The position numbers and the translations under genes were made by a program. The notes under the pieces were generated by a model, which saw only the letters and a program-made list of their open reading frames with translations, was not told where the DNA came from and searched no databases. 64,000 bases of DNA, taken from positions 1 through 64,000 of the forward strand of contig JAWKZQ010000004.1 of the NCBI GenBank assembly GCA_041395865.1, in the 5' to 3' direction. Of the stretch, positions 26,201-34,986 are shown in pieces; position 1 is the first letter of the stretch; each line of letters opens with the position of its first letter. This DNA is from IMCC2047 sp041395865. GTDB lineage: Bacteria; Pseudomonadota; Gammaproteobacteria; Pseudomonadales; IMCC2047.

Positions 26201-28480
26201 CTAGTCTGCAGCTACCGGCTCGTCCGCCTCGATTGAAAGCGACAGCTCACCGTCCTTAACGGAAACCTGCACTTCACCACCCTTGCTCTCCAGCTCGCCA
26301 AAAAGGATCGCTTCGGCCAGCGGCTTTTTGAGTTTTTCGTGGATCAGGCGAGCCATCGGGCGAGCGCCCATTTTCTCGTCGTAGCCTTCTTTAGCCAGCC
26401 AGGCACGGGCTTCGTCGTCGATCTCGATATGCACCTTCTTACTATCGAGCTGTAATTGCAGTTCGATAATAAACTTGTCGACAACATGTTCGATCACCTG
26501 TGGTGCCAACGCACCAAACTGGATAATGCCATCCAGACGGTTCCTGAATTCGGGCGTGAAGAGTTTGCGCACCTCCTCCATACCATCGGTGCTGTGATCC
26601 TGATGGGAAAAACCGATTGAACGTCGGCTCATTGCTTGCGCACCGGCGTTGGTCGTCATAATCAGCACGACATTGCGGAAGTCGGCCTTGCGCCCGTTAT
26701 TATCGGTCAAGGTACCGTGATCCATGACCTGCAACAGCAGGTTAAAGACCTCGGGATGCGCCTTCTCAATTTCGTCCAGCAACAGCACACAGTGCGGTTG
26801 CTTGTTAATCGCCTCCGTTAACAAGCCACCCTGATCGAAACCAACATATCCTGGAGGTGCACCAATGAGACGAGAAACTGTGTGCCGCTCCATGTACTCG
26901 GACATATCGAAACGCACCAGTTCGACACCCATGATCTTAGCCAGTTGGCGTGTCAGCTCAGTCTTACCTACTCCGGTTGGACCCGCAAAGAGGAACGAGC
27001 CGATAGGTTTTTGATCTTCCTTCAAACCCGCTCGTGACAACTTAATCGCACTGCTAATGGCGTCAATGGCATCATCCTGACCGTACACGACTAGCTTCAG
27101 GTCGCGGTCCAGATTTTTCAGGGAATCACGGTCCGAAGCGGAAACGCTCTGCGCAGGAACGCGGGCAATATTGGCAACCACCTGTTCAATTTCCCCGACG
27201 CCGATAACTTTTTTACGCTTACTGGCAGGCAGCAAATGCTGGTGGGCGCCAGCCTCATCAATCACATCAATTGCTTTGTCGGGCAAGTGACGATCCGTGA
27301 TATAACGGTCCGCAAGCTTGGCGGCACTGCGTAAGGCAGGATCGGTGAAACGAATATTGTGGTGTTCCTCAAAACGGCTTTTAAGCCCCTTGAGAATTTT
27401 ATAGGTGTCCTCAACGCTCGGTTCGTTAACATCCACTTTTTGGAAGCGTCGCGCCAACGCCCGATCCTTCTCGAAGATACCGCGAAATTCCTGGTATGTG
27501 GTCGAACCAATGCAACGAACCGCCCCGGAGCTCAGCAGAGGCTTTAACAGGTTGGAGGCATCCATAACGCCCCCCGAAGCCGCCCCGGCACCAATAATGG
27601 TATGCACTTCGTCAATAAATAAAATGGCATGCGGCTGTTTCTTCAACTCAGCCAGCACAGACTTGAAACGTTTTTCAAAATCGCCGCGGTACTTGGTGCC
27701 CGCCAGCAATGCGCCCAGATCCAGCGAATAGACCACGCCATCTGCGATGATTTCGGGAACCTCACCGTCAACAATAAGCTTGGCCAGGCCTTCGGCTATC
27801 GCGGTTTTACCAACACCTGACTCCCCGACTAACAATGGGTTGTTTTTACGGCGGCGCGAGAGAATCTGCACCACGCGATTCACTTCCTGAGTACGGCCGA
27901 TTAAAGGATCAACTTCCCCCTGCCTGGCCTGCTCATTAAGGTTGGTTGCAAAACTATCCAAGGGGCTTTGCTTGGCCTCATCCCCGATAATTTCGGCTTC
28001 ATTGGAATCCGCACCCTCTTCGCCATGCTCGTCTTCCGACTCGCCAACACGGGAGATACCGTGGGCAATGTAGTTGACGATATCAATGCGGTTTATATCC
28101 TGCTGCTTAAGCAGGTATACCGCGTGGCTTTCCTGTTCACTGAAAATAGCTACCAGGACGTTGGCACCGGTCACTTCTTTTTTGCCGGAGGATTGCACAT
28201 GGAAAACCGCGCGTTGCAGCACACGCTGGAAACCCAGTGTCGGCTGCGTTTCACCCTCAGCATTCGTTTCCGGAATGATGGGCGTCGTGGAGTCAACAAA
28301 TTCATTGAGCTCTTTGCGCAACTGGTAAAGGTCGGCGCCACAGGCCTGCAATACATTTGCTGCCGACGTATTGTCGAGCAGGGCCAACAAGAGGTGCTCG
28401 ACCGTCATATACTCGTGACGTTTGTCTCGCGCCTCTTTGAACGCCATATTCAGGGTGATTTCGAGATCTTTGCTTAGCAT
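26201..28480 (-). CDS. clpA: ATP-dependent Clp protease ATP-binding subunit ClpA
   Basis: ClpA is the double-ring AAA+ unfoldase that partners ClpP and receives N-degron substrates from ClpS. The 759-residue protein has the N-domain that binds ClpS (about 1-145), the first Walker A GESGVGKTA near 213-221, the second GPTGVGKTE near 494-502, and the ClpP-docking IGF loop (RSIGFSHQD near 617). It lies downstream of clpS in the same direction, about 60 bases away, and its partner protease clpP is at 13.5-14.1 kb. Confidence 0.97.
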   Translation of the reverse strand: MLSKDLEITLNMAFKEARDKRHEYMTVEHLLLALLDNTSAANVLQACGADLYQLRKELNEFVDSTTPIIPETNAEGETQPTLGFQRVLQRAVFHVQSSGKKEVTGANVLVAIFSEQESHAVYLLKQQDINRIDIVNYIAHGISRVGESEDEHGEEGADSNEAEIIGDEAKQSPLDSFATNLNEQARQGEVDPLIGRTQEVNRVVQILSRRRKNNPLLVGESGVGKTAIAEGLAKLIVDGEVPEIIADGVVYSLDLGALLAGTKYRGDFEKRFKSVLAELKKQPHAILFIDEVHTIIGAGAASGGVMDASNLLKPLLSSGAVRCIGSTTYQEFRGIFEKDRALARRFQKVDVNEPSVEDTYKILKGLKSRFEEHHNIRFTDPALRSAAKLADRYITDRHLPDKAIDVIDEAGAHQHLLPASKRKKVIGVGEIEQVVANIARVPAQSVSASDRDSLKNLDRDLKLVVYGQDDAIDAISSAIKLSRAGLKEDQKPIGSFLFAGPTGVGKTELTRQLAKIMGVELVRFDMSEYMERHTVSRLIGAPPGYVGFDQGGLLTEAINKQPHCVLLLDEIEKAHPEVFNLLLQVMDHGTLTDNNGRKADFRNVVLIMTTNAGAQAMSRRSIGFSHQDHSTDGMEEVRKLFTPEFRNRLDGIIQFGALAPQVIEHVVDKFIIELQLQLDSKKVHIEIDDEARAWLAKEGYDEKMGARPMARLIHEKLKKPLAEAILFGELESKGGEVQVSVKDGELSLSIEADEPVAAD

Positions 28481-28540
28481 ATGCGTCTCTCTTATTGCTC
28501 AAGAATGGCCAACTAATCTGTTGTTACAACTACGTACTGC

Positions 28541-28891
28541 CTAATCCACCAGATCAATACCACACAGCAGAGGGTGTTCGTTATCGCTGGCATATTGATT
28601 AACCTGTGCCACTTTGGTCTCTGCAATGTCGCGTGTGAAAACGCCGCAAACTGCCTTACCCTGTGTATGCACCGTGAGCATGATTTGTGTGGCCTTTTCC
28701 CGATTCATGTTGAAGAACATTTCGAGAATTTCAACCACAAATTCCATCGGCGTATAGTCATCGTTGTACATCACGACTTTATACATCGGCGGCGGTTTCA
28801 GCTTCGGCTTGGCCTGTTCCACCGCCAGGTTACCATCATCACTTTGATGATCTTGATTTAATGTTAGTTCAATCTCTAGGGTTTTACGCAT
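28541..28891 (-). CDS. clpS: ATP-dependent Clp protease adaptor ClpS
   Basis: ClpS binds bulky N-terminal residues (Leu, Phe, Trp, Tyr) and hands the substrate to ClpA. The ATG at 28891 gives 116 residues (MRKTLEIELTLNQ); a TTG four codons upstream is less likely. The binding-pocket blocks MYNDDYTPMEFVVEIL and MLTVHTQGKAVCG with its conserved His are intact. It is divergent from nothing obvious: icd lies upstream and reads the same way. Confidence 0.95.
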   Translation of the reverse strand: MRKTLEIELTLNQDHQSDDGNLAVEQAKPKLKPPPMYKVVMYNDDYTPMEFVVEILEMFFNMNREKATQIMLTVHTQGKAVCGVFTRDIAETKVAQVNQYASDNEHPLLCGIDLVD

Positions 28892-29045
28892 AGCTATATA
28901 CAAAATACCGCGGACACATCTACTAGCGAATATTATAAATAAAACCGCCTTAACGGGGGTACATCACCGGGTGAAAAAAGCGCTGCTGAAGAAGTGGATT
29001 TGAAGCGGGCCCGCAGCACAACAGGCCCGAACTTCTTACACGAAA

Positions 29046-30302
29046 TTACATATTGGCGACAATGGCTTCACCGAACTCAGAACAGGACAGCAGCGTTGCC
29101 CCTTCCATCAAACGCTCAAAATCGTAGGTCACCGTTTTGGCGTGAATGGCGCCATCAATTCCCTTAATAACCAGGTCAGCGGCCTCGTTCCAGCCCAGGT
29201 GGCGCAGCATCATTTCTGCAGACAGGATCAGGGAACCAGGGTTCACCTTATCCAACCCTGCGTACTTGGGAGCCGTTCCATGTGTCGCTTCAAAAATCGC
29301 CACTTCATCGCTGATATTAGCGCCCGGCGCAATTCCGATACCGCCAACCTGTGCAGCCAGCGCATCTGAAATATAGTCACCGTTGAGGTTCAGCGTGGCA
29401 ATGACACTGTAATCTTCCGGACGCAGCAGTATTTGCTGCAACATAGCATCGGCAATCACATCCTTAACAACAATATCTTTGCCTGTGTTAGGGTTTTTAA
29501 TCACCTGCCAGGGACCGCCATCCAGCGGTGTTGCGCCAAACTCTTCAATCGCTAATTTGTAGCCCCACTCCTTGAACGCACCCTCGGTAAATTTCATGAT
29601 ATTGCCCTTGTGAACCAGCGTCACGCTCGGCAAATCCTGGTCAATCGCGTACTGGATGGCACGGCGCACCAGGCGTTCAGTGCCCGCTTTCGAAACCGGC
29701 TTGATGCCAATACCACAGTTTTCAGTGAAGCGAATCTTATTCACCCCGAACTCTGTTTCCAGGATATGGATCAGCTTATCGGCCTCCGGTGAGCCTGCCT
29801 GCCACTCAACCCCGGCATAAATATCCTCAGAGTTTTCACGGAAAATAACCATATCGGTTTTCTCAGGCTCTTTCACCGGGCTGGGTACGCCTTTAAACCA
29901 ACGTACCGGACGCTGGCAGACATAAAGATCCAGCTCTTGGCGCAATGCCACGTTCAGTGAACGGATACCGCCACCAACAGGTGTTGTCAGCGGCCCTTTA
30001 ATACCCACCGCAAATTCCTTGAAGGCTTTAAGGGTTTCTTCAGGCAGCCACTCATCGCCACCGTAGGTATTCACAGCCTTCTCGCCGGCATACACTTCCA
30101 TCCAAGCAATGGAACGCTCGCCACCATAAGCTTTTTCTATAGCAGCATTGACCACCTCGATCATGGGCGGGGTCACATCAACACCAATACCATCGCCTTC
30201 AATAAAAGGCACGATGGGTCGGTTGGGAACGTTCAGGGACAGGTCACTGTTTATTGTGATTTTTTCGCCATCCACGGGAACTTGAATTTTGTTATATGCC
30301 AT
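29046..30302 (-). CDS. icd: Isocitrate dehydrogenase (NADP+)
   Basis: TCA-cycle enzyme converting isocitrate to 2-oxoglutarate. The start is the ATG at 30302 (MAYNKIQVPVDGEKI) with GGAGATACCTA upstream; nine upstream codons were left out. The 418-residue protein is the homodimeric E. coli type. The regulatory Ser near 113 (GGGIRSLNVALRQELDLY), phosphorylated by AceK in relatives, is present, as are substrate and metal residues in NLNGDYISDALAAQVGG. AceK is not in the window. Confidence 0.96.
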   Translation of the reverse strand: MAYNKIQVPVDGEKITINSDLSLNVPNRPIVPFIEGDGIGVDVTPPMIEVVNAAIEKAYGGERSIAWMEVYAGEKAVNTYGGDEWLPEETLKAFKEFAVGIKGPLTTPVGGGIRSLNVALRQELDLYVCQRPVRWFKGVPSPVKEPEKTDMVIFRENSEDIYAGVEWQAGSPEADKLIHILETEFGVNKIRFTENCGIGIKPVSKAGTERLVRRAIQYAIDQDLPSVTLVHKGNIMKFTEGAFKEWGYKLAIEEFGATPLDGGPWQVIKNPNTGKDIVVKDVIADAMLQQILLRPEDYSVIATLNLNGDYISDALAAQVGGIGIAPGANISDEVAIFEATHGTAPKYAGLDKVNPGSLILSAEMMLRHLGWNEAADLVIKGIDGAIHAKTVTYDFERLMEGATLLSCSEFGEAIVANM

Positions 30303-30641
30303 TAGGTATCTCCAAACTAAAGCGGGCATTTATTCTTTTTCGGTGCCGATTGCACCTGAACACCAATGATAGCTATGCTAGCGTTCTTTTGGGGCTAATA
30401 CTACACACCGCCCCTAACTATAAGGCACAATTTTTATCGGGAAATGAATTATCAACGACTTAGCGCCACCATACGCCAGGGCCCTTGCCCTTTAAACGCT
30501 TAACAGGATTCTACAGGCGGCCGAAACCCGCACCCTTTTCCGAATTAGCCGATTAAAAGTAAGAACGATTACAATCGAAAACACAACGCAAAAACCTATA
30601 AACCCATTTAATTAAGCCATATAACTTACTGTTTTAAACAA
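30303..30641. other. Non-coding gap between icd and the glycosyltransferase gene
   Basis: About 340 bases between divergent genes, AT-rich towards the right end. It must hold both promoters, but I could not pick out a convincing -35/-10 pair and saw no repeat or RNA. Confidence 0.6.
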
Positions 30642-31910
30642 GTGAAAACCAAAAAAATACTTATCATCGGCTATGTTTGGCCAGAGCCCGACTCTTCTGC
30701 AGCCGGCAGCCGCATGGTGCAGCTCATTGACCAATTACGCCTGCATAACCACCCGATCATCTTTGCCAGCCCTGCGACACCCGGAAGTCACCGCCTGGAT
30801 CTTTCCAGCCGGGGAATCACCGAATACAGCATCCAGCTTAACAGCAGTAGTTTTGATTCATTTATCCTTGAATACCAGCCGGACCTGGTAATCTTCGATC
30901 GGTTTATGATGGAGGAACAATTTGGTTGGCGCGTTGAAAAAAACTGCCCACAGGCATGCCGTATTCTCGACACAGAAGATCTTCATTTCCTGCGCCAGGC
31001 TCGTCAACAGGCATTGAAACAAAAAAAGGAGCTGTCAACCGAGGACTTTAACGGGGAGCTGGCACTTCGTGAAGTTGCCAGCATTTTGCGCAGTGATCTT
31101 ACACTCATGATTTCAAGCTATGAGATAGATCTGCTAACCCGTCATTTTAACGTGCCAGCCCAGCTGTTGCTGCACCTCCCTTTCATGCTCACGCCCGCCC
31201 CTACACAACAGGCATGCGAGGAAACCCCCTCATTTGGGCAACGGCAGCACTTCATTACCATTGGCAATTTCAGGCATGCGCCTAACTGGGATAGCGCTTT
31301 ATACCTAAAGGAGAAAATCTGGCCATTAATCAGGAAGCAGCTACCGACGACCGAACTGCATATTTATGGCGCCTATCCACCGCCAAAAGCAACCGCCCTT
31401 CATAATCCAACGCAGGGTTTTTTAGTGAAAGGCTGGGCAAAGGATGCCCAGCAGGTCATGCGAAACGCCCGACTCTGCCTGGCGCCTTTACGTTTTGGAG
31501 CCGGCCTAAAGGGTAAGCTCTGCGAAGCCATGCAATGCGGCACACCCAGCATTACAACCCATATTGGCGCCGAAGCCATGTCCGCAGAGTTCTCCTGGCC
31601 GGGCATCATCGAAGATACGCCCGAGGCCTTTGCAGAGGCTGCTGTTTCGCTGTATCAGGCTCAACCCCATTGGGAGGTATGCCAAGCGCAGGGCTTTGAA
31701 ATTCTTAACGCGCTGTATGACAGCAAAACCCTGGGCAAACGTTTTATTTCACGACTGGAGTCCCTCCAGGCCAACCTGTCATCGGAGCGCCAGAAAAACT
31801 TCATAGGTGCCATGCTGAGGCACCATAGCATGAAAAGCACCCAATACATGTCCCAATGGATTGAGGTGAAAAATGAATTGAAATGCCTCGCTCAGGAAAA
31901 GGAGGCATAA
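30642..31910 (+). CDS. Glycosyltransferase, GT-B fold (group 1-like)
   Basis: The 422-residue protein starts with KKILIIGYVWPEPDSSAAGSR, the glycine-rich first loop of GT-B transferases. Its C-terminal half has the sugar-nucleotide-binding pattern LRFGAGLKGKLCEAMQCGTPSITT, typical of GT4-like enzymes. No signal peptide or membrane helix is seen, so it is cytosolic. Start is a GTG with no clear ribosome-binding site and is the least certain feature. Donor and acceptor are unknown. It stands alone between icd and a convergent epimerase, overlapping the latter by 19 bases at the 3' ends. No other polysaccharide genes are nearby. Confidence 0.8.
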   Translation: MKTKKILIIGYVWPEPDSSAAGSRMVQLIDQLRLHNHPIIFASPATPGSHRLDLSSRGITEYSIQLNSSSFDSFILEYQPDLVIFDRFMMEEQFGWRVEKNCPQACRILDTEDLHFLRQARQQALKQKKELSTEDFNGELALREVASILRSDLTLMISSYEIDLLTRHFNVPAQLLLHLPFMLTPAPTQQACEETPSFGQRQHFITIGNFRHAPNWDSALYLKEKIWPLIRKQLPTTELHIYGAYPPPKATALHNPTQGFLVKGWAKDAQQVMRNARLCLAPLRFGAGLKGKLCEAMQCGTPSITTHIGAEAMSAEFSWPGIIEDTPEAFAEAAVSLYQAQPHWEVCQAQGFEILNALYDSKTLGKRFISRLESLQANLSSERQKNFIGAMLRHHSMKSTQYMSQWIEVKNELKCLAQEKEA

Positions 31911-32734
31911 CCCTCACGAAAACTCGAATAGTTGAAACGATAACCCGCCTTCTTAATCAGGCGGTTACTGCAGCGTTTTCCCTGAGGGGCGGAATCATCC
32001 AGTATCTGGCGCGGCGGCGGCTCCAACCCCTTATGCCCGGCAAGCCAGCTCAACACATCCCATTTGGGAGCCGGCTCATCATCGGATACCAGGTAACAAC
32101 TTGCGAGGGTTTCGCCAGCCAAACGTTTCCCAGCCAAAAATAACAGCGCGCCAACACAGTCATCACGATGAATCCGGTTGGTGTAAAAGGCTGGCCTGTG
32201 CTGTATCGGTTGCCTGCTCTTCAGTTGCTTCAACAGATAACCCTCGCCACGGCCATAGATTCCCGAAAACCGGACAACGGTATTGCGGTCAGAGCACGTC
32301 AGCACCTGCTGTTCGGCAGCCAGCAGGATTCGCCCGCACTCATCCTGGGGAGTAGTTTCACTCGCCTCATCAACCCATTCGCCGCTATCCTGCCCATAAA
32401 CCCTGGTGGACGACACATAAATAATGGGGGGGATATCACCCTGCCCGCCTAAATGACTGGTTAAATTACCGACCCCTTCCAGATAAATCGCCCGATAGCC
32501 AGCCGCGCTTCTGTCACTCGGCGTGACAATCACCAGCACCAAATCGAATTTCTCCTTCAAGGCAGACAGGGTTTCTGGTCGCGTCAAATCGACGGCTAAA
32601 CAGGCAATACCAGCAGAGGCATCGTCAACGTGGCTACGACGCAATCCGGTAACCTGGTGACCAGCCTTTGCCAGCGCCGCACCGACGGCGGCGCCAAGAT
32701 CACCACAGCCGGCAATTAAAATACGTTTTGTCAT
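31892..32734 (-). CDS. NAD(P)-dependent epimerase/dehydratase family protein (YeeZ-like)
   Basis: The ATG at 32734 (MTKRILIAGCGDLGAAVG) has a strong AGGAG site; 42 upstream codons of open frame were discarded. The 280-residue protein is an atypical short-chain dehydrogenase with the nucleotide-binding GCGDLGAAVGAALAKAGHQV and the active-site region YVSSTRVYGQDSGEWVDE, resembling the E. coli YeeZ group. The reaction is unknown. Its stop lies inside the end of the convergent glycosyltransferase gene. Confidence 0.82.
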   Translation of the reverse strand: MTKRILIAGCGDLGAAVGAALAKAGHQVTGLRRSHVDDASAGIACLAVDLTRPETLSALKEKFDLVLVIVTPSDRSAAGYRAIYLEGVGNLTSHLGGQGDIPPIIYVSSTRVYGQDSGEWVDEASETTPQDECGRILLAAEQQVLTCSDRNTVVRFSGIYGRGEGYLLKQLKSRQPIQHRPAFYTNRIHRDDCVGALLFLAGKRLAGETLASCYLVSDDEPAPKWDVLSWLAGHKGLEPPPRQILDDSAPQGKRCSNRLIKKAGYRFNYSSFREGYASFS

Positions 32735-32906
32735 TTCACTCCTGCCCCCAGAGGCCTTACCGCTGAAAAATTGATTTCCTGCATGAATCCCGCATATTTT
32801 GAAATAAGCCTTTTGATTTTCAGAATCCTCCTGATACTCTTTAGCTTGTGGGCAACACATTCATTAAAGCCCACTGTCGCGTTAACCTTCAAGAAGGACC
32901 AGATCG

Positions 32907-33242
32907 ATGCAAATTAATGTTACTGGACACCATGTAGAACTTACCGACGGACTCAATGACGCAGTCACCCAAAAATGCCAAAAAGTCGCCAGCCACTATC
33001 AGGATGTTAACACCATCAACGTGATACTGACGGTTGACAAAAATGCGCAGACTGCTGAGGCCACAACCCACTTCCTCGGCCAGGATATCGTTGCCAAAGC
33101 GAGCGCAGACGATATGTACCAGGCGATAGCCGAAATGGGTAACAAGCTGCAAGCTTCCCTTCAAAAGCGTAAAGAAATTACCAAATCCCATTCTCATAGC
33201 AAGCCGGTGATTGAGGATGGCGAGGCAGCCCTGGCAACCTAG
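32907..33242 (+). CDS. hpf: Ribosome hibernation-promoting factor, short form
   Basis: The 111-residue protein (MQINVTGHHVELTDGLNDAV) is a short HPF/YfiA-type factor with one beta-alpha-beta-beta-beta-alpha domain, followed by a His/Ser-rich tail. Such proteins bind the 30S subunit and help form or protect inactive 70S/100S ribosomes in stationary phase. AAGGAC precedes the ATG. It stands alone here rather than in the usual rpoN-hpf-ptsN operon, so it may be the second HPF-type gene of the genome or a relocated one. Confidence 0.88.
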   Translation: MQINVTGHHVELTDGLNDAVTQKCQKVASHYQDVNTINVILTVDKNAQTAEATTHFLGQDIVAKASADDMYQAIAEMGNKLQASLQKRKEITKSHSHSKPVIEDGEAALAT

Positions 33243-33261
33243 CCAGGCAGGCGCCAAAGAT

Positions 33262-33290
33262 AAAAAGGCCCGCAACAGCGGGCCTTTTTT
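33262..33290. terminator. Intrinsic terminator after hpf (also facing the peroxidase gene)
   Basis: A 12-bp stem (33262-33273 with 33278-33289) around AACA with A-run left and T-run right. It works for hpf and, on the other strand, for the convergent Dyp peroxidase gene. Confidence 0.88.
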
Positions 33291-33296
33291 ATTGCG

Positions 33297-34196
33297 TCAG
33301 GCTTCAGGTTTTATCCCCAACGCCCGCAAATCCAGCCCCCCGCCGCCAGCTTGCATAGGCGGACACCAGAAATAAGCGCCGGCAATTGGTTTTGTAAATT
33401 TAAACAGGGCATCACAAATACCATCGTCCAGGCCCAGCATATGCTTAAGCAGGGTTTCGAACGCATCGAAGCCCTGGTTAAAAGCAACAAATTGCAGCCC
33501 TTCACCGGAAGCATTCGCCCAGGGCATGGAACGACGCAGAAGAAAAGCCTCCGGCGTAAAATCTTCCTGAGCGGTTCGCTTAACATGCGCCGACTCAGGC
33601 GCATCATCCAGCTCCTCATTATCGCTTTTGCGACGGCCAATAATGTTATCCTGCTCCTTGCCCGTCATGGCCCCAAAATAAGGCAGATCGTGCAACCAGG
33701 TCTGCACAGCCACAAAGCTCGAACCGTCCAACCCCGGGACCGCCCCGGATACAAAGGCAACATCAATGGCGTCCTGCCCTTCAGGATTTTCGGTGCCATC
33801 TTCATAACCGGTTAAATCACGCCCTGTGCCGTGTTTGAAGGCATCCAGCATACTGTCACATTCAAAGGCCTCTGCCAGCTCATCACAAACCCTATGGGTC
33901 AAATGAACCAGATCGCCCATATCTGTACCCCGCAACCAGCACCAGAGCATCGCCGGTGTGGATGGAACATCATGCCCAGCCTGCGCAAAAACCGGAAAAG
34001 TCTTCAGGTCAGGAATCGTCTCACCCATGGCCGAAACCAGGGACACCCCAACGCCAATCACCAGCGCGTCGCCGTCTACAATCTTGGCAAAACGCTGCAG
34101 CACCGGCGCCGGAAATGCGCCGGGGATTAGCGAAAACGTCAGGTACCTGGAAAAAGGAGGCACATCGGCAAGTATGCCGGGCTGAAAAGCGATCAT
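33297..34196 (-). CDS. Dyp-type heme peroxidase (YfeX-like)
   Basis: The 299-residue protein matches the YfeX branch of dye-decolorising peroxidases in length and motifs: the catalytic-Asp GYEDGTENP motif near 138-146, the proximal heme His in SAHVKRTAQED, and the distal Arg in LLRRSMPWANASGEG. No signal peptide is present, so it is cytoplasmic. The physiological substrate of this branch is unsettled; porphyrinogen oxidation and peroxide handling have been proposed. The neighbouring truncated hemoglobin is another heme protein. Confidence 0.9.
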   Translation of the reverse strand: MIAFQPGILADVPPFSRYLTFSLIPGAFPAPVLQRFAKIVDGDALVIGVGVSLVSAMGETIPDLKTFPVFAQAGHDVPSTPAMLWCWLRGTDMGDLVHLTHRVCDELAEAFECDSMLDAFKHGTGRDLTGYEDGTENPEGQDAIDVAFVSGAVPGLDGSSFVAVQTWLHDLPYFGAMTGKEQDNIIGRRKSDNEELDDAPESAHVKRTAQEDFTPEAFLLRRSMPWANASGEGLQFVAFNQGFDAFETLLKHMLGLDDGICDALFKFTKPIAGAYFWCPPMQAGGGGLDLRALGIKPEA

Positions 34197-34481
34197 GAAA
34201 ATTGACTCCCGAAACTTAATTAAACGATTAACGATTTAGAAAAGCTGGCTCATCATGCACGAATAACCGGTTCCAGGAAAGCCGAAACAGGTGCCCAGTA
34301 CCCCTGATAAGAATCTCGCGTCTGAGCACCCGATTCACTACAGATTTATTTGCACAATGCGCATAAAATGACTCACAAGAAACGGGCGTCATGACAAGGC
34401 TTCCCTTTTGGGCTAAAAACAAGCCTGCGCTTTACGCTGATTAACCCTGCTTTCAAGCAACTGCATTTCGAGCCAATACAA
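34197..34481. other. Non-coding gap between the peroxidase and truncated hemoglobin genes
   Basis: About 285 bases between divergent genes. A 64-codon minus-strand frame inside it has no recognisable features and was not called. No clear operator or RNA is seen. Confidence 0.5.
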
Positions 34482-34901
34482 ATGAACCAGTCTCCAGCAA
34501 ACCCAACCCCCACCTACGGCCAGGGCGACACCTCTTTTCAAACAGCCGGCGGCCAATCGGGAATACGCAAATTAGTCGACGATTTCTACGATGTCATGGC
34601 AACTCGCGGCAGGGCCCATAAAATTCGGGATATGCATCCACTCGATCTGGAAGAGTCGCGGGACAAGCTCACTTTGTTTCTGTGTGGCTGGCTGGGAGGC
34701 CCTAAGTTATTCCGCGACAAGTATGGTCCGATAAGCATACCCCAAGCTCACCGCCATCTCGTCATCGGCCCCGAGGAACGCGATGCCTGGCTGTTCTGCA
34801 TGGCAGAGGCCTTGAAATTACAGTCCTACCCCGACGACTTTAACGAGTATTTGCTAAGGCAACTTGCAATACCGGCCGAACGCTGCCGCACCACCGATTA
34901 A
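34482..34901 (+). CDS. Group II truncated hemoglobin (trHbO type)
   Basis: The 139-residue globin has the group II features: RGRAHKIRDMHP after helix B, FLCGWLGGPKLFRDKYG, a proximal heme His in AHRHLVIG (His92 by alignment to trHbO) and the Trp at position G8 (ERDAWLFCM, Trp103). Such proteins bind O2 and may handle peroxide or nitric oxide. About 20 N-terminal residues before the globin fold are extra. It converges on metZ. Confidence 0.9.
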   Translation: MNQSPANPTPTYGQGDTSFQTAGGQSGIRKLVDDFYDVMATRGRAHKIRDMHPLDLEESRDKLTLFLCGWLGGPKLFRDKYGPISIPQAHRHLVIGPEERDAWLFCMAEALKLQSYPDDFNEYLLRQLAIPAERCRTTD

Positions 34902-34945
34902 GGAAGGTAAAACTCATATCACGCAGAAGGGCTTGTGATTTACAT

Positions 34946-34963
34946 GCGGGGCGTAAGCCCCGC
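34946..34963. terminator. GC-rich hairpin between truncated hemoglobin and metZ
   Basis: A perfect 7-bp GCGGGGC/GCCCCGC stem with a GTAA loop between the two convergent stops. No T-run follows, so terminator function is uncertain. Confidence 0.4.
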
Positions 34964-34986
34964 GCTCCAGACTAACCTGCCGCCTT

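Noticed and set aside
34228..34422. 64-codon minus-strand frame in the peroxidase/hemoglobin gap
   Set aside because: No ribosome-binding site, no motif, and short; chance frame.
30642..34901. Genomic island or prophage remnant
   Set aside because: No integrase, attachment repeat, tRNA junction or insertion sequence borders the interval.
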